Shown one piece after another: positions 32,274 to 41,018 of a stretch of DNA of 64,000 nucleotides; position 1 is the first letter of the stretch, and the number at the start of each line of letters is the position of its first letter. Location of the stretch: assembly GCF_003367705.1 (NCBI RefSeq), contig NZ_CP031425.1:2914001-2978000 (forward strand). The letters are read 5' to 3'. The notes under the pieces are model-generated. The model was not told the origin of the DNA, did no database searches, and saw nothing but the letters and a program-made list of their open reading frames with translations. The translations under genes were made by a program, and so were the position numbers. This DNA is from Microbacterium foliorum. Its GTDB lineage: Bacteria; Actinomycetota; Actinomycetes; Actinomycetales; Microbacteriaceae.

Positions 32274-33458
32274 TCACACCGCATCGGGCTGCAGCACCAC
32301 CTTGATGCAGCCGTCCTCCTTGCGCTGGAAGGTCTCGTACAGCTTCGGGGCGTCGTCGAGCGGCGCCGTGTGCGTGGTCAGATCCATCACTCCGAGCGGA
32401 TCCGCGAGATCCTCGACCAGGGGCATCAGATCGTCGACCCAGCGCTTGACGTTGCACTGCCCCATGCGCAGGCTGATCTGCTTGTCGAACATGGTCTTCA
32501 TCGGCAGGATGTCGGCGTCGCCCGCGTACACGCCGCTCAGCGACACCGTGCCTCCGCGGCGCACGACATCGATCGACGAATACAGCGCGGCGAGGCGATC
32601 GATGCCGGCCCGGTCGAAGATCTGCCGGGCCGCCGCATCGGGGAGCAGGCCCACCGCCTTCTGCACGAGCGAGACACCGGGGTTGCCATGCGCCTCCATG
32701 CCGACGGCGTCGACGACGGCATCCGCACCTCTTCCACCCGTGAGATCTCTCAGCTCGTCGACGATGTCGTCGCTGAGATCGAAGACCTCCGCGCCGTGGC
32801 GTGCGGCCATCTCGCGCCGCTCGGCGACCGGGTCGACGGCGAGCACGCGGTAGCCGCGGTGCGCCCCGATCCGCGCCACGAACTGCCCGACCGGGCCCAG
32901 ACCCATCACGGCGAGCGTGCCGCCGTCCGGGACGTCCGCGTACTCCACGCCCTGCCATGCGGTCGGCAGGATGTCGCTGAGGAACAGGTAGCGCTCATCG
33001 GGCAGATCCGAGGCGACCTTGATGTGGTTGTAGTCCGCGAGCGGCACACGCAGGTACTCGGCCTGCCCGCCGGGCACCTGGCCGTAGAGCTTGGTGTAGC
33101 CGAAGAGCGAGGCTCCGCTGCCGTACTCCGTGACCTGGGTCGTCTCGCACTGCGACTGCAGGCCGCGCAGGCAGAAGAAGCAGTGGCCGCAGGAGATGGT
33201 GAAGGGCACCACGACGCTGTCGCCGACGGCCAGGTCCTTCACCGCGCCGCCCACCTCGACCACGACGCCCATGGGCTCGTGGCCGAGGATGTCGCCGCGG
33301 TCGAGGAACGGCCCGAGCAGCTCGTACAGGTGAAGATCCGACCCGCAGATCGCCGAGGACGTGATCCGTACGATCGCATCCGTCGGATGCTCGATCACGG
33401 GATCCGGCACCTCCTCGACCGCCACGGAACGGGTGCCCTGCCAGGTGAGTGCCTTCAT
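32274..33458 (-). CDS. Zinc-dependent alcohol/formaldehyde dehydrogenase-like MDR enzyme
   Basis: A 394-residue medium-chain dehydrogenase. Catalytic-zinc ligands are Cys in SSAICGSDLHLY and the His-Glu pair in ILGHEPMG. Structural zinc comes from four cysteines in CGHCFFCLRGLQSQC. The nucleotide fold has MGLGPVGQFVARIG followed by VDPVAERREMA. Length and the insert around GNPGVSLVQKAVGLLP match the glutathione-independent formaldehyde dehydrogenase-like subgroup rather than simple ADHs. It probably uses NAD(P); the substrate is unknown. A single leftward gene with its own promoter gap (33459-33688). Confidence 0.87.
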   Translation of the reverse strand: MKALTWQGTRSVAVEEVPDPVIEHPTDAIVRITSSAICGSDLHLYELLGPFLDRGDILGHEPMGVVVEVGGAVKDLAVGDSVVVPFTISCGHCFFCLRGLQSQCETTQVTEYGSGASLFGYTKLYGQVPGGQAEYLRVPLADYNHIKVASDLPDERYLFLSDILPTAWQGVEYADVPDGGTLAVMGLGPVGQFVARIGAHRGYRVLAVDPVAERREMAARHGAEVFDLSDDIVDELRDLTGGRGADAVVDAVGMEAHGNPGVSLVQKAVGLLPDAAARQIFDRAGIDRLAALYSSIDVVRRGGTVSLSGVYAGDADILPMKTMFDKQISLRMGQCNVKRWVDDLMPLVEDLADPLGVMDLTTHTAPLDDAPKLYETFQRKEDGCIKVVLQPDAV

Positions 33459-33688
33459 CGTGCGTCCTCCTCGTCGTTTACCGGGCTCCCAGACTCCACA
33501 TCCGTCGGCGGATCGGCACAGAGGGTTGACAGACGCTCGACCCGGGTGCTGACATCACGCCACGCGCACTGATCCTGAGAGAGATCGCAGCCCGACACGT
33601 CGCGATATATGGGAGGCTGGAGTACCGCCAGTGATCATCGAGATCGCACCGCTGGACACGGGTTGCGTGGCGAATTGAGGAGATCACG

Positions 33689-34033
33689 ATGGGCAAGCTC
33701 GTCTACGAAGGAAGCGTCAAGGCCGAGATCGAGGACCGCGCGCTGACGCACCTGCAGTTGGTCATCACCACCAAGCTCCGTCGCGGTGAGCCGTTCTCGT
33801 TCACCTGGCGCGAGGACATGAGTGTGGGCGGCGGACGCACGACCGTGTGGGTGCACGCCGGCAGCTCGCTCGTCTTCCGCTACAGCGGCAGCAGGCAGCC
33901 CTCGATCAACCGCAACTGGATCGAGGCTCTCGCGTTCACCGCGAATGCCCCCAGTGGCCTCTACCTGGTGCCGGAGCCCACGGAGCCCGCCTCCGCACCG
34001 ACCACGAAGGCGCCGACCCCGGCCCTCGCCTGA
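33689..34033 (+). CDS. DUF7882 family protein
   Basis: A 114-residue cytoplasmic protein. MGKLVYEGSVKAEIEDRALTHLQLVITTKLRRGEPFSF and WREDMSVGGGRTTVWVHAGSSLVFRYSGSRQPSINRNWIEAL match the DUF7882 family, which is near-universal in Microbacteriaceae and of unknown function. The C-terminal tail (PEPTEPASAPTTKAPTPA) is low complexity. AGGAG 6 nt before ATG 33689 supports the start. It is a useful taxonomic marker for the window. Confidence 0.87.
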   Translation: MGKLVYEGSVKAEIEDRALTHLQLVITTKLRRGEPFSFTWREDMSVGGGRTTVWVHAGSSLVFRYSGSRQPSINRNWIEALAFTANAPSGLYLVPEPTEPASAPTTKAPTPALA

Positions 34034-34106
34034 CGTCGTCCCGACGATCCGCTCGCAGTTCTGCGGGTCGCCGGAGCACGTGTCTGCGAGGCGGGAGAAT
34101 GGCATC

Positions 34107-35507
34107 ATGGCCTCGAACTCCCCCCGGCGACTGCTCGCCTCCGTGCGCAGAGTGCTGCACACCGACCCGTCGGCCGTGGCCCTCACCGAAGCCATGCCCG
34201 TCATCGACGAGCGCACGGTCCCGCGCGTGCTCGACCTCGCCACCCGCATCGGCGAATCGATGTTCGGAGTGGGCGCGTCGGCGCACGAGGTCACTCTCGC
34301 CATCACACGCATCTGCGCGGCGTACGGCATGCGCGATGTGCAGGTCGACGTCACCTACAACTCGATCACCGTCTCGTTCCACCTGAGCGGCGAGGTCTGG
34401 CCCGAGACGCTCGTGCGCGTCGTGCGCGTCGCCGCCCCCGATCACGCGAAGCTGCAGCGGGTGCAGGCACTCGTCGCCGACATCGGCGACGGACTCGATC
34501 TCGAATCCGCCCGCGTCGCCTTCAAAGCGCTGCGTCGGCTCCCGTTCCGCTACCAGCAGCCCGTGGTGATCGTGGCCAGGGCGCTGCTGGCCGTCGGCGT
34601 CAGCATCATGCTGGGAGCGTCGCCGATCGTCGTCGGCCTCACCTTCGTGGCCGCTCTGTGCGCCGCTCTGACCCAGGCCGGCCTCGCCCGCATCAGGGTC
34701 CCCCTCTTCTTCAGCCAGATCGCCGGTGGCTTCGTGACGACGGTGGTCGCCGTCGCGGTGTCGGCGCTGGGCTCGGCCGGCATCGAGCCGTTCGTCGGCA
34801 TCCGCCCCTCGATCATCGTGGCGTCCGGAATCGTGCTCATGCTCGCCGGGCTCACGGTGGTCGGAGCCGCGCAGGATGCGATCGACGGCTTCGCGCTCAC
34901 CGCGGGCGGACGCATCCTCGATCTCACGATGCAGACGCTCGGCGTGGTGATCGGCATCCTCGTCGGGCTCGAGCTCGGCAAGGTGTTCGGCTTCACCATG
35001 GGGCTCCCCGACGACCCCGCCCCGTTCGGCCCGCTGCTGAACCAGTTCACGGGCGCGATCATCGTGGCGGTCGCGGTCGCCGTCTTCAACGGCGCGGGGC
35101 TCAGGATCATCCTCGTGAGCGCCCTGCTGAGCGCGGTCACCATCGCCGGCTACACGGCGATGACCGGCCTGAACCTGCACCCGGCTGCGGCGAGCGCGAT
35201 CGGCGCGCTGGCCTCGAGCTTCATCGGCATGCTCATCGCCCGCAACCTGCATGTGCCGTCGGTCGCCGTCACGACCGCCGCCATCGTCCCCCTGGTGCCC
35301 GGTGTCGCGGTGTTCCAGGGGCTGCTCGAGATGGTGCACGCCGTGGGGACGCAGAGCGGCGTCGTCGGCACCGGCGGATCGCTGATCGGCGCCGCGGTGA
35401 TCGGGATCGGACTCGCCTCCGGCGCGTCGCTCGGCCTCTACCTGGGCACGCCGGTGCGGGCGACGCTCAGCAGCGTCGCGAAGACGCGGGCGCGCGTCCG
35501 GCGCTGA
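34107..35507 (+). CDS. ThrE-type threonine/serine exporter
   Basis: A 466-residue exporter. The cytoplasmic N-terminal domain (PRVLDLATRIGESMFGVGASAHEVTLAITRICAAYGM) is the ThrE hydrolase-like domain. It is followed by about ten membrane helices in two five-helix halves, with a repeat-like LVSALLSAVTIAGYTAM. Corynebacterium ThrE exports threonine and serine; the same role is likely here. ATG 34107 has GGGAGA about 9 nt upstream. It stands 73 bp after the DUF7882 gene. Confidence 0.88.
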   Translation: MASNSPRRLLASVRRVLHTDPSAVALTEAMPVIDERTVPRVLDLATRIGESMFGVGASAHEVTLAITRICAAYGMRDVQVDVTYNSITVSFHLSGEVWPETLVRVVRVAAPDHAKLQRVQALVADIGDGLDLESARVAFKALRRLPFRYQQPVVIVARALLAVGVSIMLGASPIVVGLTFVAALCAALTQAGLARIRVPLFFSQIAGGFVTTVVAVAVSALGSAGIEPFVGIRPSIIVASGIVLMLAGLTVVGAAQDAIDGFALTAGGRILDLTMQTLGVVIGILVGLELGKVFGFTMGLPDDPAPFGPLLNQFTGAIIVAVAVAVFNGAGLRIILVSALLSAVTIAGYTAMTGLNLHPAAASAIGALASSFIGMLIARNLHVPSVAVTTAAIVPLVPGVAVFQGLLEMVHAVGTQSGVVGTGGSLIGAAVIGIGLASGASLGLYLGTPVRATLSSVAKTRARVRR

Positions 35508-35517
35508 GCCCGGGCGG

Positions 35518-36153
35518 TCAGTCGGCGGTGCCCGCGTACATCTCCCCGACCGGCACTGCCACCGGCAGCACGTTGCCCGGCTGCGCCAGAGGGCAGGCCC
35601 ATGCGGGGTCATAGGCGCAGGACGGGTTGTAGGCGAAGTTGAAGTCGAGGATGATCGTGCCGCGGTCGGCATCGGATCCGAGGTCGGCGCCCTTGATCGT
35701 GTCGATCAGGTAGCGGCCGCCCCCGTAGGTGCCGCCGGGGCGTCCGGCCAGTGCGTCGCGCACCGGGATGAAGAGTCCCCCGCCGTAGGTCGTCAGGCGC
35801 CAGATGTCGAGCGAGCCGGTGTCGGGGATCTCCACCCGGCCGACGCGTTCGAACGGCACGACGCCGTCTGTTCCGGTCGCGAAGTCGAAGCCGCCGGGGT
35901 CGGCGGGCAGGATCGGCAGTTCGAACCGCCACTGCGGATCGTACGAGGCGATGGGCAGCCCCTCGAACAGGGCCCTGTCGCCCGCGCGCAGCGGGGTCGC
36001 CGGGTGGTGCAGCATCAGATCGTCGCGTTCGATGCGCCAGAGCTCGTGCGCCTCCTCCGGCGATTCCGACTGCCGGACGGCGTCGTACAGGGCGAACACA
36101 CGGCGTCGCCAGTCGACGACCTCGGCGGCGGTGCGGGCTTTCGTGAGCGTCAT
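35518..36153 (-). CDS. DUF1684 family protein
   Basis: A 211-residue DUF1684 protein. VVDWRRRVFALYDAVRQSESPEEAHELWRIERDDLMLHHPATPL is the conserved N-terminal block; YGGGRYLIDTIKGADLG and IILDFNFAYNPSCAYDPAWACPLAQPGNVLPVAVPVGE close the family pattern, with a conserved F-N-F-A-Y-N-P-S-C stretch. No biochemical role is established. There is no signal peptide. It lies leftward, 66 bp downstream of the old-yellow-enzyme gene, and converges on thrE. Confidence 0.85.
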   Translation of the reverse strand: MTLTKARTAAEVVDWRRRVFALYDAVRQSESPEEAHELWRIERDDLMLHHPATPLRAGDRALFEGLPIASYDPQWRFELPILPADPGGFDFATGTDGVVPFERVGRVEIPDTGSLDIWRLTTYGGGLFIPVRDALAGRPGGTYGGGRYLIDTIKGADLGSDADRGTIILDFNFAYNPSCAYDPAWACPLAQPGNVLPVAVPVGEMYAGTAD

Positions 36154-36219
36154 GGGGTTCAGGCTACGCGCCCGGCCTGTCGGATCGCTCAGGTTCGCGG
36201 TCCGACAGGCGTTCGACGC

Positions 36220-37320
36220 TCAGGCGCCGGTGCGCACCGTCTCGAGCGAGGGGTAGTCGGTGTAGCCCTCACCGGTGCGGCCGTAGAACAGCGCGGGCCG
36301 CGGCTCGTTGAGCTCGGCGTCCTGACGCCAGCGCTCGACCAGGTCGGGGTTGGCGATCACGGGGCGGCCGACGGCGACGGCATCCGCCCATCCGTCGACG
36401 ACGAGGCCCTCGGCCTCCTCCCGGCTCGTGACGACGCCGAAACCCGAGTTGATGATCAGCGGTGCACCGAGCGCGCGGCGGATGCGCTGCACGAGCTCGC
36501 CTGTGGGGGCGGCGCTCAGGATGTCGACGAAGGCGAGGCCCAGCGGGCGCAGCCCCTCGGCGACGGCGAGGTAGGTGGCGAGCGCGTCGGCGTCGTCCTC
36601 CTCGAGGACGCCCTGGATGTTGTGCTGCGGCGACAGGCGGATGCTCGTGCGGTCGCCGCCGACGGCCCCGGCGACCGCCGTGGTGACCTCGATCGCGAAG
36701 CGCGCACGGTTCTCGGGCGACCCGCCGTACCGGTCGTCACGGACGTTCGACTCGGGCGAGAGGAACTCCTGCACGAGGTAGCCGTTGGCGCCGTGCACCT
36801 CGACGCCGTCGAGACCTGCGGCGATCGCGTTGCGTGCGGCCTGCACGAACTGCTCGACCACCTCGGGGATCTCGTCGAGGGTCAGAGCGTGCGCGACCGG
36901 CATGTCGACCTTGCCCTCGGGAGTGTGCGTCTGACCGGGAGCCGCGAGAGCGCTCGGCGCCACCACGCGGGGCTCGCCGGAGATCGCGGGGTGCGACACG
37001 CGACCGCCGTGCATGAGCTGCATCACGATCGTGCCGCCTTCGGCGTGCACAGCATCGGCGATGCGACGCCAGCCCTCGATCTGCGCGGGCGTCACGATGC
37101 CGGGCTGCCCGGGGTACGACTTGCCTTCGGCCGCGGGCCACGTGCCCTCGGTGATGATGAGGCCCTGCCCCGCGCGCTGACGGTAGTACTCCACCATCGT
37201 CTCGGTGGGCACACCCGCATCGTCTGCACGGGTGCGGGTGAGCGGCGCCATGACGACGCGGTTGGACAGCGGAAGGGCGCCGAAGGCGGCGGGCTCGTAA
37301 AGACTCACAGTGAGGGTCAA
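36220..37320 (-). CDS. Old yellow enzyme family alkene reductase (NemA/OYE-like)
   Basis: A 366-residue FMN-dependent ene-reductase barrel. VMAPLTRTRADDAGVPTE is the N-terminal FMN strand, LMHGGRVSHP holds the flavin, and VEVHGANGYLVQEFLSPESNVRDDRYGGSPENR contains the His/Asn pair that binds the substrate carbonyl, followed by the proton-donating Tyr. It reduces activated C=C bonds such as those of enones, N-ethylmaleimide or nitro-esters with NAD(P)H. The upstream MarR gene ends 27 bp before the start on the same strand; an electrophile-responsive pair is likely. Confidence 0.9.
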   Translation of the reverse strand: MTLTVSLYEPAAFGALPLSNRVVMAPLTRTRADDAGVPTETMVEYYRQRAGQGLIITEGTWPAAEGKSYPGQPGIVTPAQIEGWRRIADAVHAEGGTIVMQLMHGGRVSHPAISGEPRVVAPSALAAPGQTHTPEGKVDMPVAHALTLDEIPEVVEQFVQAARNAIAAGLDGVEVHGANGYLVQEFLSPESNVRDDRYGGSPENRARFAIEVTTAVAGAVGGDRTSIRLSPQHNIQGVLEEDDADALATYLAVAEGLRPLGLAFVDILSAAPTGELVQRIRRALGAPLIINSGFGVVTSREEAEGLVVDGWADAVAVGRPVIANPDLVERWRQDAELNEPRPALFYGRTGEGYTDYPSLETVRTGA

Positions 37321-37347
37321 GGCGCGTCGCGTGGTTCGTATTCCCGG

Positions 37348-37890
37348 TCAGGATGCCGGAGCAGTGCCGTCGGTGCGCGCGGATGCCCCGCCACCGAGCT
37401 CCGAGAGCATCTCGGCGAAGCGATCGAGGTCGGCCTGCGACCATCGGCCGAGCCGCTCGGCGAGCCGGGCCTCGTAGCGCGAGCGCGCGGCCGTGACCTT
37501 CTGCTGGGCCAGCTCGGTGGCCACGAGAACCCGCGCGCGACGGTCATCGGGATCACGCACGCTCTCGACGAGCCCCAGCTGCTCGAGCTGCCGCACCTGG
37601 CGACTGACAGCGGTCTTGTCGGTCTGCAGGCGGTCGATGATCGCCCCGGCCGATGTGGCCTTGCCCGTCGCGATGGAGGTCAGCACCTGGTAGCCGAGGG
37701 GCTGCAGATCGGGATGCACGGTCTGTGCCGCCTCCCGCCAGCTCACGCGGATGCGGGCGAAGAGCCGCCCCAGTTCGTGCTCGACGCGCGACACCGCCTC
37801 GTCGAGGTCGAGGGCCCCTGCGGACGCGGCGTCCTGGGCGGATGCGTCGGGTCCGGCGGGTTCGTCGGAAGAGGCACTCATGATCGCCAT
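37348..37890 (-). CDS. MarR-family regulator upstream of the OYE gene
   Basis: A 180-residue winged-helix regulator. The recognition region is TSAGAIIDRLQTDKTAVSRQVRQLEQLGLVESVRDPDDRRARV, with the MarR wing D-P-D-D-R-R. A low-complexity acidic/Ala N-terminus precedes SRVEHELGRLFARIRVSWREAA. ATG 37881 is an alternative start three codons later. Co-orientation and the 27-bp gap to the old yellow enzyme gene suggest autoregulated control of that enzyme. I saw no clear operator upstream. Confidence 0.87.
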   Translation of the reverse strand: MAIMSASSDEPAGPDASAQDAASAGALDLDEAVSRVEHELGRLFARIRVSWREAAQTVHPDLQPLGYQVLTSIATGKATSAGAIIDRLQTDKTAVSRQVRQLEQLGLVESVRDPDDRRARVLVATELAQQKVTAARSRYEARLAERLGRWSQADLDRFAEMLSELGGGASARTDGTAPAS

Positions 37891-37965
37891 GATACGGCGA
37901 AGCCCCGCTGCCGGTGCGACAGCGGGGCTTCGATCAGATCGTGGACGCGTGACCCGTCCGCACGG

Positions 37966-38922
37966 TCACTTGTCGAGCAGGCCCGCGGCGGTGAGCCACT
38001 CCTCCGCCGCCGTCGCCGCCGACGCCTTCTCGTCGCCCTCGACCCGGTCGCGCAGCTCGATCAGGTCGTCGGTGGTGAGCTTCGCCGAGATGCCGTTGAG
38101 CACCTCTGCGAGCTTGTCCGTGTAGATGTCCTTCGAGAGCAGCGGGATGACGTTCTGCGCCGAGATCATGTTCTCGGGGTCGTCGAGGACGACGAGGTCC
38201 TCCGACTTGATCGCCGGCGAGGTCGTGTAGATGTCCGCCACCTGCACCGTGCCGTCGACGAGCGCCTGCACCGTGTCGGGTCCGCCGAAGTCCTCGTACG
38301 GGACGAAAGTGACCTGACCGGCTTCCGTGCCGACGCCGTAGACGTCGCGCAGACCGGGGATGCCGTAGCCGAGTTCGCCGAACTGCGGGTTCGAGGCGAG
38401 CGAGAAGGGCTCCAGCGCCTTGAGGTCGCCGATGGCCTTCAGGTTGTTGTCGTCGGCGGTCTCCTTCGTCACGACATAGGCATCCTTGTCCTCGGCTTCG
38501 GCCGAGTCGAGCACCTGCAGGTCGTCTGCACCCACGGCGTCCGGCAGTGCCGCGTCGACGTCTTCGGTCGTGCGCTCCGCGTATTCCGTGTCGTAGTACG
38601 CCAGCAGGTTGCCGTTGTACTCGGGGATGAGGTTGATCGAGCCGTCCTGCAGGGCGGGGATCGTCTGCTGGCGCGGGCCGATGTTGAACTTGGTGGTCAC
38701 GTCGAAGCCTTCGCCCTCGAGCGCCTGCGCGTAGATCTCGCCGAGGATCTCGCTCTCGGGGAAGGCGAAGGAGCCCACGATGATGGCGTCGCCGTCGGCG
38801 GCCCCACCGGACTCGCCGCCGGACGACGTCGGGTCGGAGGTCGCGCAGCCGGTGAGTGCGACGGTGGTGCTGACGGCGAGCAGGCAGGCCGTCAGCCAGG
38901 TCTTACGGGCTCGAGAGGTCAT
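37966..38922 (-). CDS. Osmoprotectant ABC transporter substrate-binding lipoprotein (OpuC/OsmX type)
   Basis: A 318-residue binding lipoprotein with lipobox A-L-T-G-C and Cys26. The mature part matches the glycine-betaine/choline/carnitine binding family: IIVGSFAFPESEILGEIYAQALEGEGFDV, LIPEYNGNLLAYYD and EPFSLASNPQFGELGYGIPGLRDVYG, with VQVADIYTTSPAI near the end. ATG 38922 overlaps the stop of the upstream permease gene by 4 bp. It is the last gene of a permease-permease-binding protein operon. The aromatic cage residues cannot be assigned with certainty. Confidence 0.88.
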   Translation of the reverse strand: MTSRARKTWLTACLLAVSTTVALTGCATSDPTSSGGESGGAADGDAIIVGSFAFPESEILGEIYAQALEGEGFDVTTKFNIGPRQQTIPALQDGSINLIPEYNGNLLAYYDTEYAERTTEDVDAALPDAVGADDLQVLDSAEAEDKDAYVVTKETADDNNLKAIGDLKALEPFSLASNPQFGELGYGIPGLRDVYGVGTEAGQVTFVPYEDFGGPDTVQALVDGTVQVADIYTTSPAIKSEDLVVLDDPENMISAQNVIPLLSKDIYTDKLAEVLNGISAKLTTDDLIELRDRVEGDEKASAATAAEEWLTAAGLLDK

Positions 38923-39689
38923 GCGGGGGTCCTTTCGTCGAGAGTCGGCGCCACAGCGGCATCCGACCTTTTTCGCTGAACGTTGCGGAGGGGGCGTGCC
39001 GCCTGCCCCCGGGTGCGGGTGAGGCGCTGGAGAATGGCGAAGACACCGTCGACGCCCAGCGCGAGAACGGTCACCAGGAGCGCACCCCCGAGGATCACGG
39101 TGTAGTCGTTGAGGCCGATTCCCGACGAGATGATGCGCCCGAGTCCGCCGAGTCCGACGTACGACGCGATCGTCACGGTCGCGATGACCTGCAGCGTGGC
39201 CGAGCGGATCCCGCCGATGATGACAGGAAGCCCGAGCGGGATCTCGACCTTGCGGAGGATCTGCATCTCGGTCATCCCGATCGCGCGCGCCGCATCGATC
39301 GCCTCGCGCCCCACGCTCTCGAGCCCGGCGTAGGCGCCGGCGAGCAGCGACGGGATCGCCAGCAGGACGAACGCGATGACGGAGCCGACGAGCACGGCCG
39401 GAGTGGTGCTGAGGCCGGAGCGCAGCACCATCGTGAGGAAGAACAGGAGCCCCAGCGTCGGGAGGGCGCGCATGGCGCCGGTGAAGCCGATCACGAACTG
39501 CCGACCGCGCCCCGTGTGCCCGATGTAGAAGCCGAGCGGAAGGGCGATCAGCATCGCGATCGCTAGCGAGACCCCCGAGTAGAGGAGGTGCTCGACGAGC
39601 CGGTCGCCGATGGGCAGGGGGCTCTGCGAGCCGGGCACCCAGTTGGCGGGATCGAAGATCCAGGCGATGGCGTCGAGGAAGAAGTTCAT
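38919..39689 (-). CDS. Osmoprotectant ABC transporter permease (OpuCB/CD type)
   Basis: A 256-residue permease with five to six helices. GFYIGHTGRGRQFVIGFTGAMRALPTLGLLFFL and the EAA-like GREAIDAARAIGMTEMQILRKVEIPLGLPVIIGGIRS are family marks. YVGLGGLGRIISSGIGLNDYTVILGGALLVTVLAL is the C-terminal block. Start and stop overlap both neighbours. With the next permease it would form the channel for betaine-type compatible solutes. Confidence 0.88.
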   Translation of the reverse strand: MNFFLDAIAWIFDPANWVPGSQSPLPIGDRLVEHLLYSGVSLAIAMLIALPLGFYIGHTGRGRQFVIGFTGAMRALPTLGLLFFLTMVLRSGLSTTPAVLVGSVIAFVLLAIPSLLAGAYAGLESVGREAIDAARAIGMTEMQILRKVEIPLGLPVIIGGIRSATLQVIATVTIASYVGLGGLGRIISSGIGLNDYTVILGGALLVTVLALGVDGVFAILQRLTRTRGQAARPLRNVQRKRSDAAVAPTLDERTPA

Positions 39690-40438
39690 CAGGCCCCCGT
39701 ACCCGGGTGGGCGAGCATTCGCGGGCTGCGAGCGCTGTCGGCGTCGATGTCCGCATCCGCATCCGGCTCGCCGTCGGAGGAGCGGCCGCGCCGCGAGCGC
39801 CGGTCGGAGACGCGGCTCCAGGGCATCAGGATGCGCCCGATCGCCACGAGGATCAGGTCGAAGACGAGCGCGATGAGCAGACTCATGACGATCCCGACGA
39901 CGACCTCCTCGAGGATGCCGCGCTGCTTGCCGTTCTGGAACAGGTAGCCCAGGTTCTCGGAGCCGATGATCACGCCGACCGAGACGAGCGCGATCGTCGA
40001 GACCGACACCACGCGCAGGCCGGCGATCAGCACCGGGCCGGCGAGGGGGAACTCGACGCGCCAGAATCGTCCGCCTCGCGAGAAGCCGGTGGCCTTCGCC
40101 GACTCGATGATCGCCCGATCGACCGACCCGAAGGCATCCGTCGCCGAGCGCAGCATGATCGCGACCGCGTAGATCGTGAGGGCCACGACGAGGTTCGTGT
40201 CATCGAGGATCCGGGTGCCGAGGATGACCGGCAGGATGACGAACAGCGGCAGCGACGGGATCGTGTAGAGCAGGCTGCCCGTCGTGACGATGACGGTTCT
40301 GGCCACGCGATTGCGACTGGCCACCCAGCCCAGCGGCACCGCGATCACGAAGCCGAGGAGGATGGGGATGATCGCCAGACGCACGTGGTTGATCGTGAGA
40401 TCGAAGATCAGGCCGAGATTTGAGGCGATCCAGTTCAC
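39689..40438 (-). CDS. Osmoprotectant ABC transporter permease, second subunit
   Basis: A 249-residue permease from GTG 40438 (VNWIASNLGLIFDLTINHVRLAII). The open frame reaches ATG 40522, but those 28 extra residues are Cys-rich and non-membrane-like. Family blocks are LYTIPSLPLFVILPVILG, RAIIESAKATGFSRGGRFWRVEFPLAGPVLIAGLRV (EAA loop) and VGVIIGSENLGYLFQNGKQRG. The C-terminal tail is Asp/Ala-rich low complexity. In most bacteria an OpuCA-type ATPase gene precedes this one; here the upstream gene is a MarR regulator, so the ATPase must lie elsewhere or be lost. Confidence 0.82.
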   Translation of the reverse strand: MNWIASNLGLIFDLTINHVRLAIIPILLGFVIAVPLGWVASRNRVARTVIVTTGSLLYTIPSLPLFVILPVILGTRILDDTNLVVALTIYAVAIMLRSATDAFGSVDRAIIESAKATGFSRGGRFWRVEFPLAGPVLIAGLRVVSVSTIALVSVGVIIGSENLGYLFQNGKQRGILEEVVVGIVMSLLIALVFDLILVAIGRILMPWSRVSDRRSRRGRSSDGEPDADADIDADSARSPRMLAHPGTGA

Positions 40439-40561
40439 CGAAGCACCGTTCTGTACGGTCTTGGGACGCCGAATCGCGAAGTCAAGACATTCGACTGAAC
40501 CACAGAACATCTCGATCGACAACCCGAGACGACACGAGGAGTGATCGTTCGGGTGCGACGC

Positions 40562-41017
40562 TCAGACCTCTGCGAGCAGTCGGAAGACCTTCGAGGCGGC
40601 CTCGATCTCGTCGGGGGTGAGCTCCGCGACCACGGTGCGCAGCCGCGACGCATGGTCGCTGCGCAGCTCGGCGAGAGCGGCGCAGGCCGACGGCGTCGCC
40701 GTCAGCACCCGCAGCCGTCCGTCCCGCGCGTCGGCCCTCGAGGCCAGCAGTCCGAGCTCCTCGAGCATCCGCACGTGGCGGCTGATGACGGACTTGTCCA
40801 TCTCGAACCGCTCCGCCAGCTCGTGGGCGCTGGCCGAGCCCGCGCGGTCGATGAAGGCGAGCAGCTTGTAGCCGCCGACCTGCAGTTCGGGGTCGATCCT
40901 CGCCGCCGACTCCCGCCAGAGCGTCCTGGTCCTCGCGAAGATGAGGTTCAGATGCGTCTGCAGGTCGCCGAGGGCGGTGTCCACATCTGCGGACACCGCC
41001 GCTTCTGAGACTGTCAT
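40562..41017 (-). CDS. MarR-family regulator of the adjacent DHA2 exporter
   Basis: A 151-residue MarR protein. The wHTH is SASAHELAERFEMDKSVISRHVRMLEELGLLASRADARDGRLRV. The N-terminal dimer helix is ALGDLQTHLNLIFARTRTLWRESAARIDPEL. ATG 41017 lies one base after the exporter stop, so it should be translated from the exporter transcript. The paired GTTG/CAAC palindromes upstream of the exporter are its most likely operators. A 123-bp gap separates it from the osmoprotectant permease. Confidence 0.88.
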   Translation of the reverse strand: MTVSEAAVSADVDTALGDLQTHLNLIFARTRTLWRESAARIDPELQVGGYKLLAFIDRAGSASAHELAERFEMDKSVISRHVRMLEELGLLASRADARDGRLRVLTATPSACAALAELRSDHASRLRTVVAELTPDEIEAASKVFRLLAEV

Positions 41018-41018
41018 C

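Noticed and set aside
36004..38979. A 991-codon rightward open frame
   Set aside because: It is antisense to DUF1684, old yellow enzyme, MarR and osmoprotectant-binding genes, all with clear families. Long antisense frames are expected at this GC content, and the translation is low-complexity Arg/Gly/Asp.
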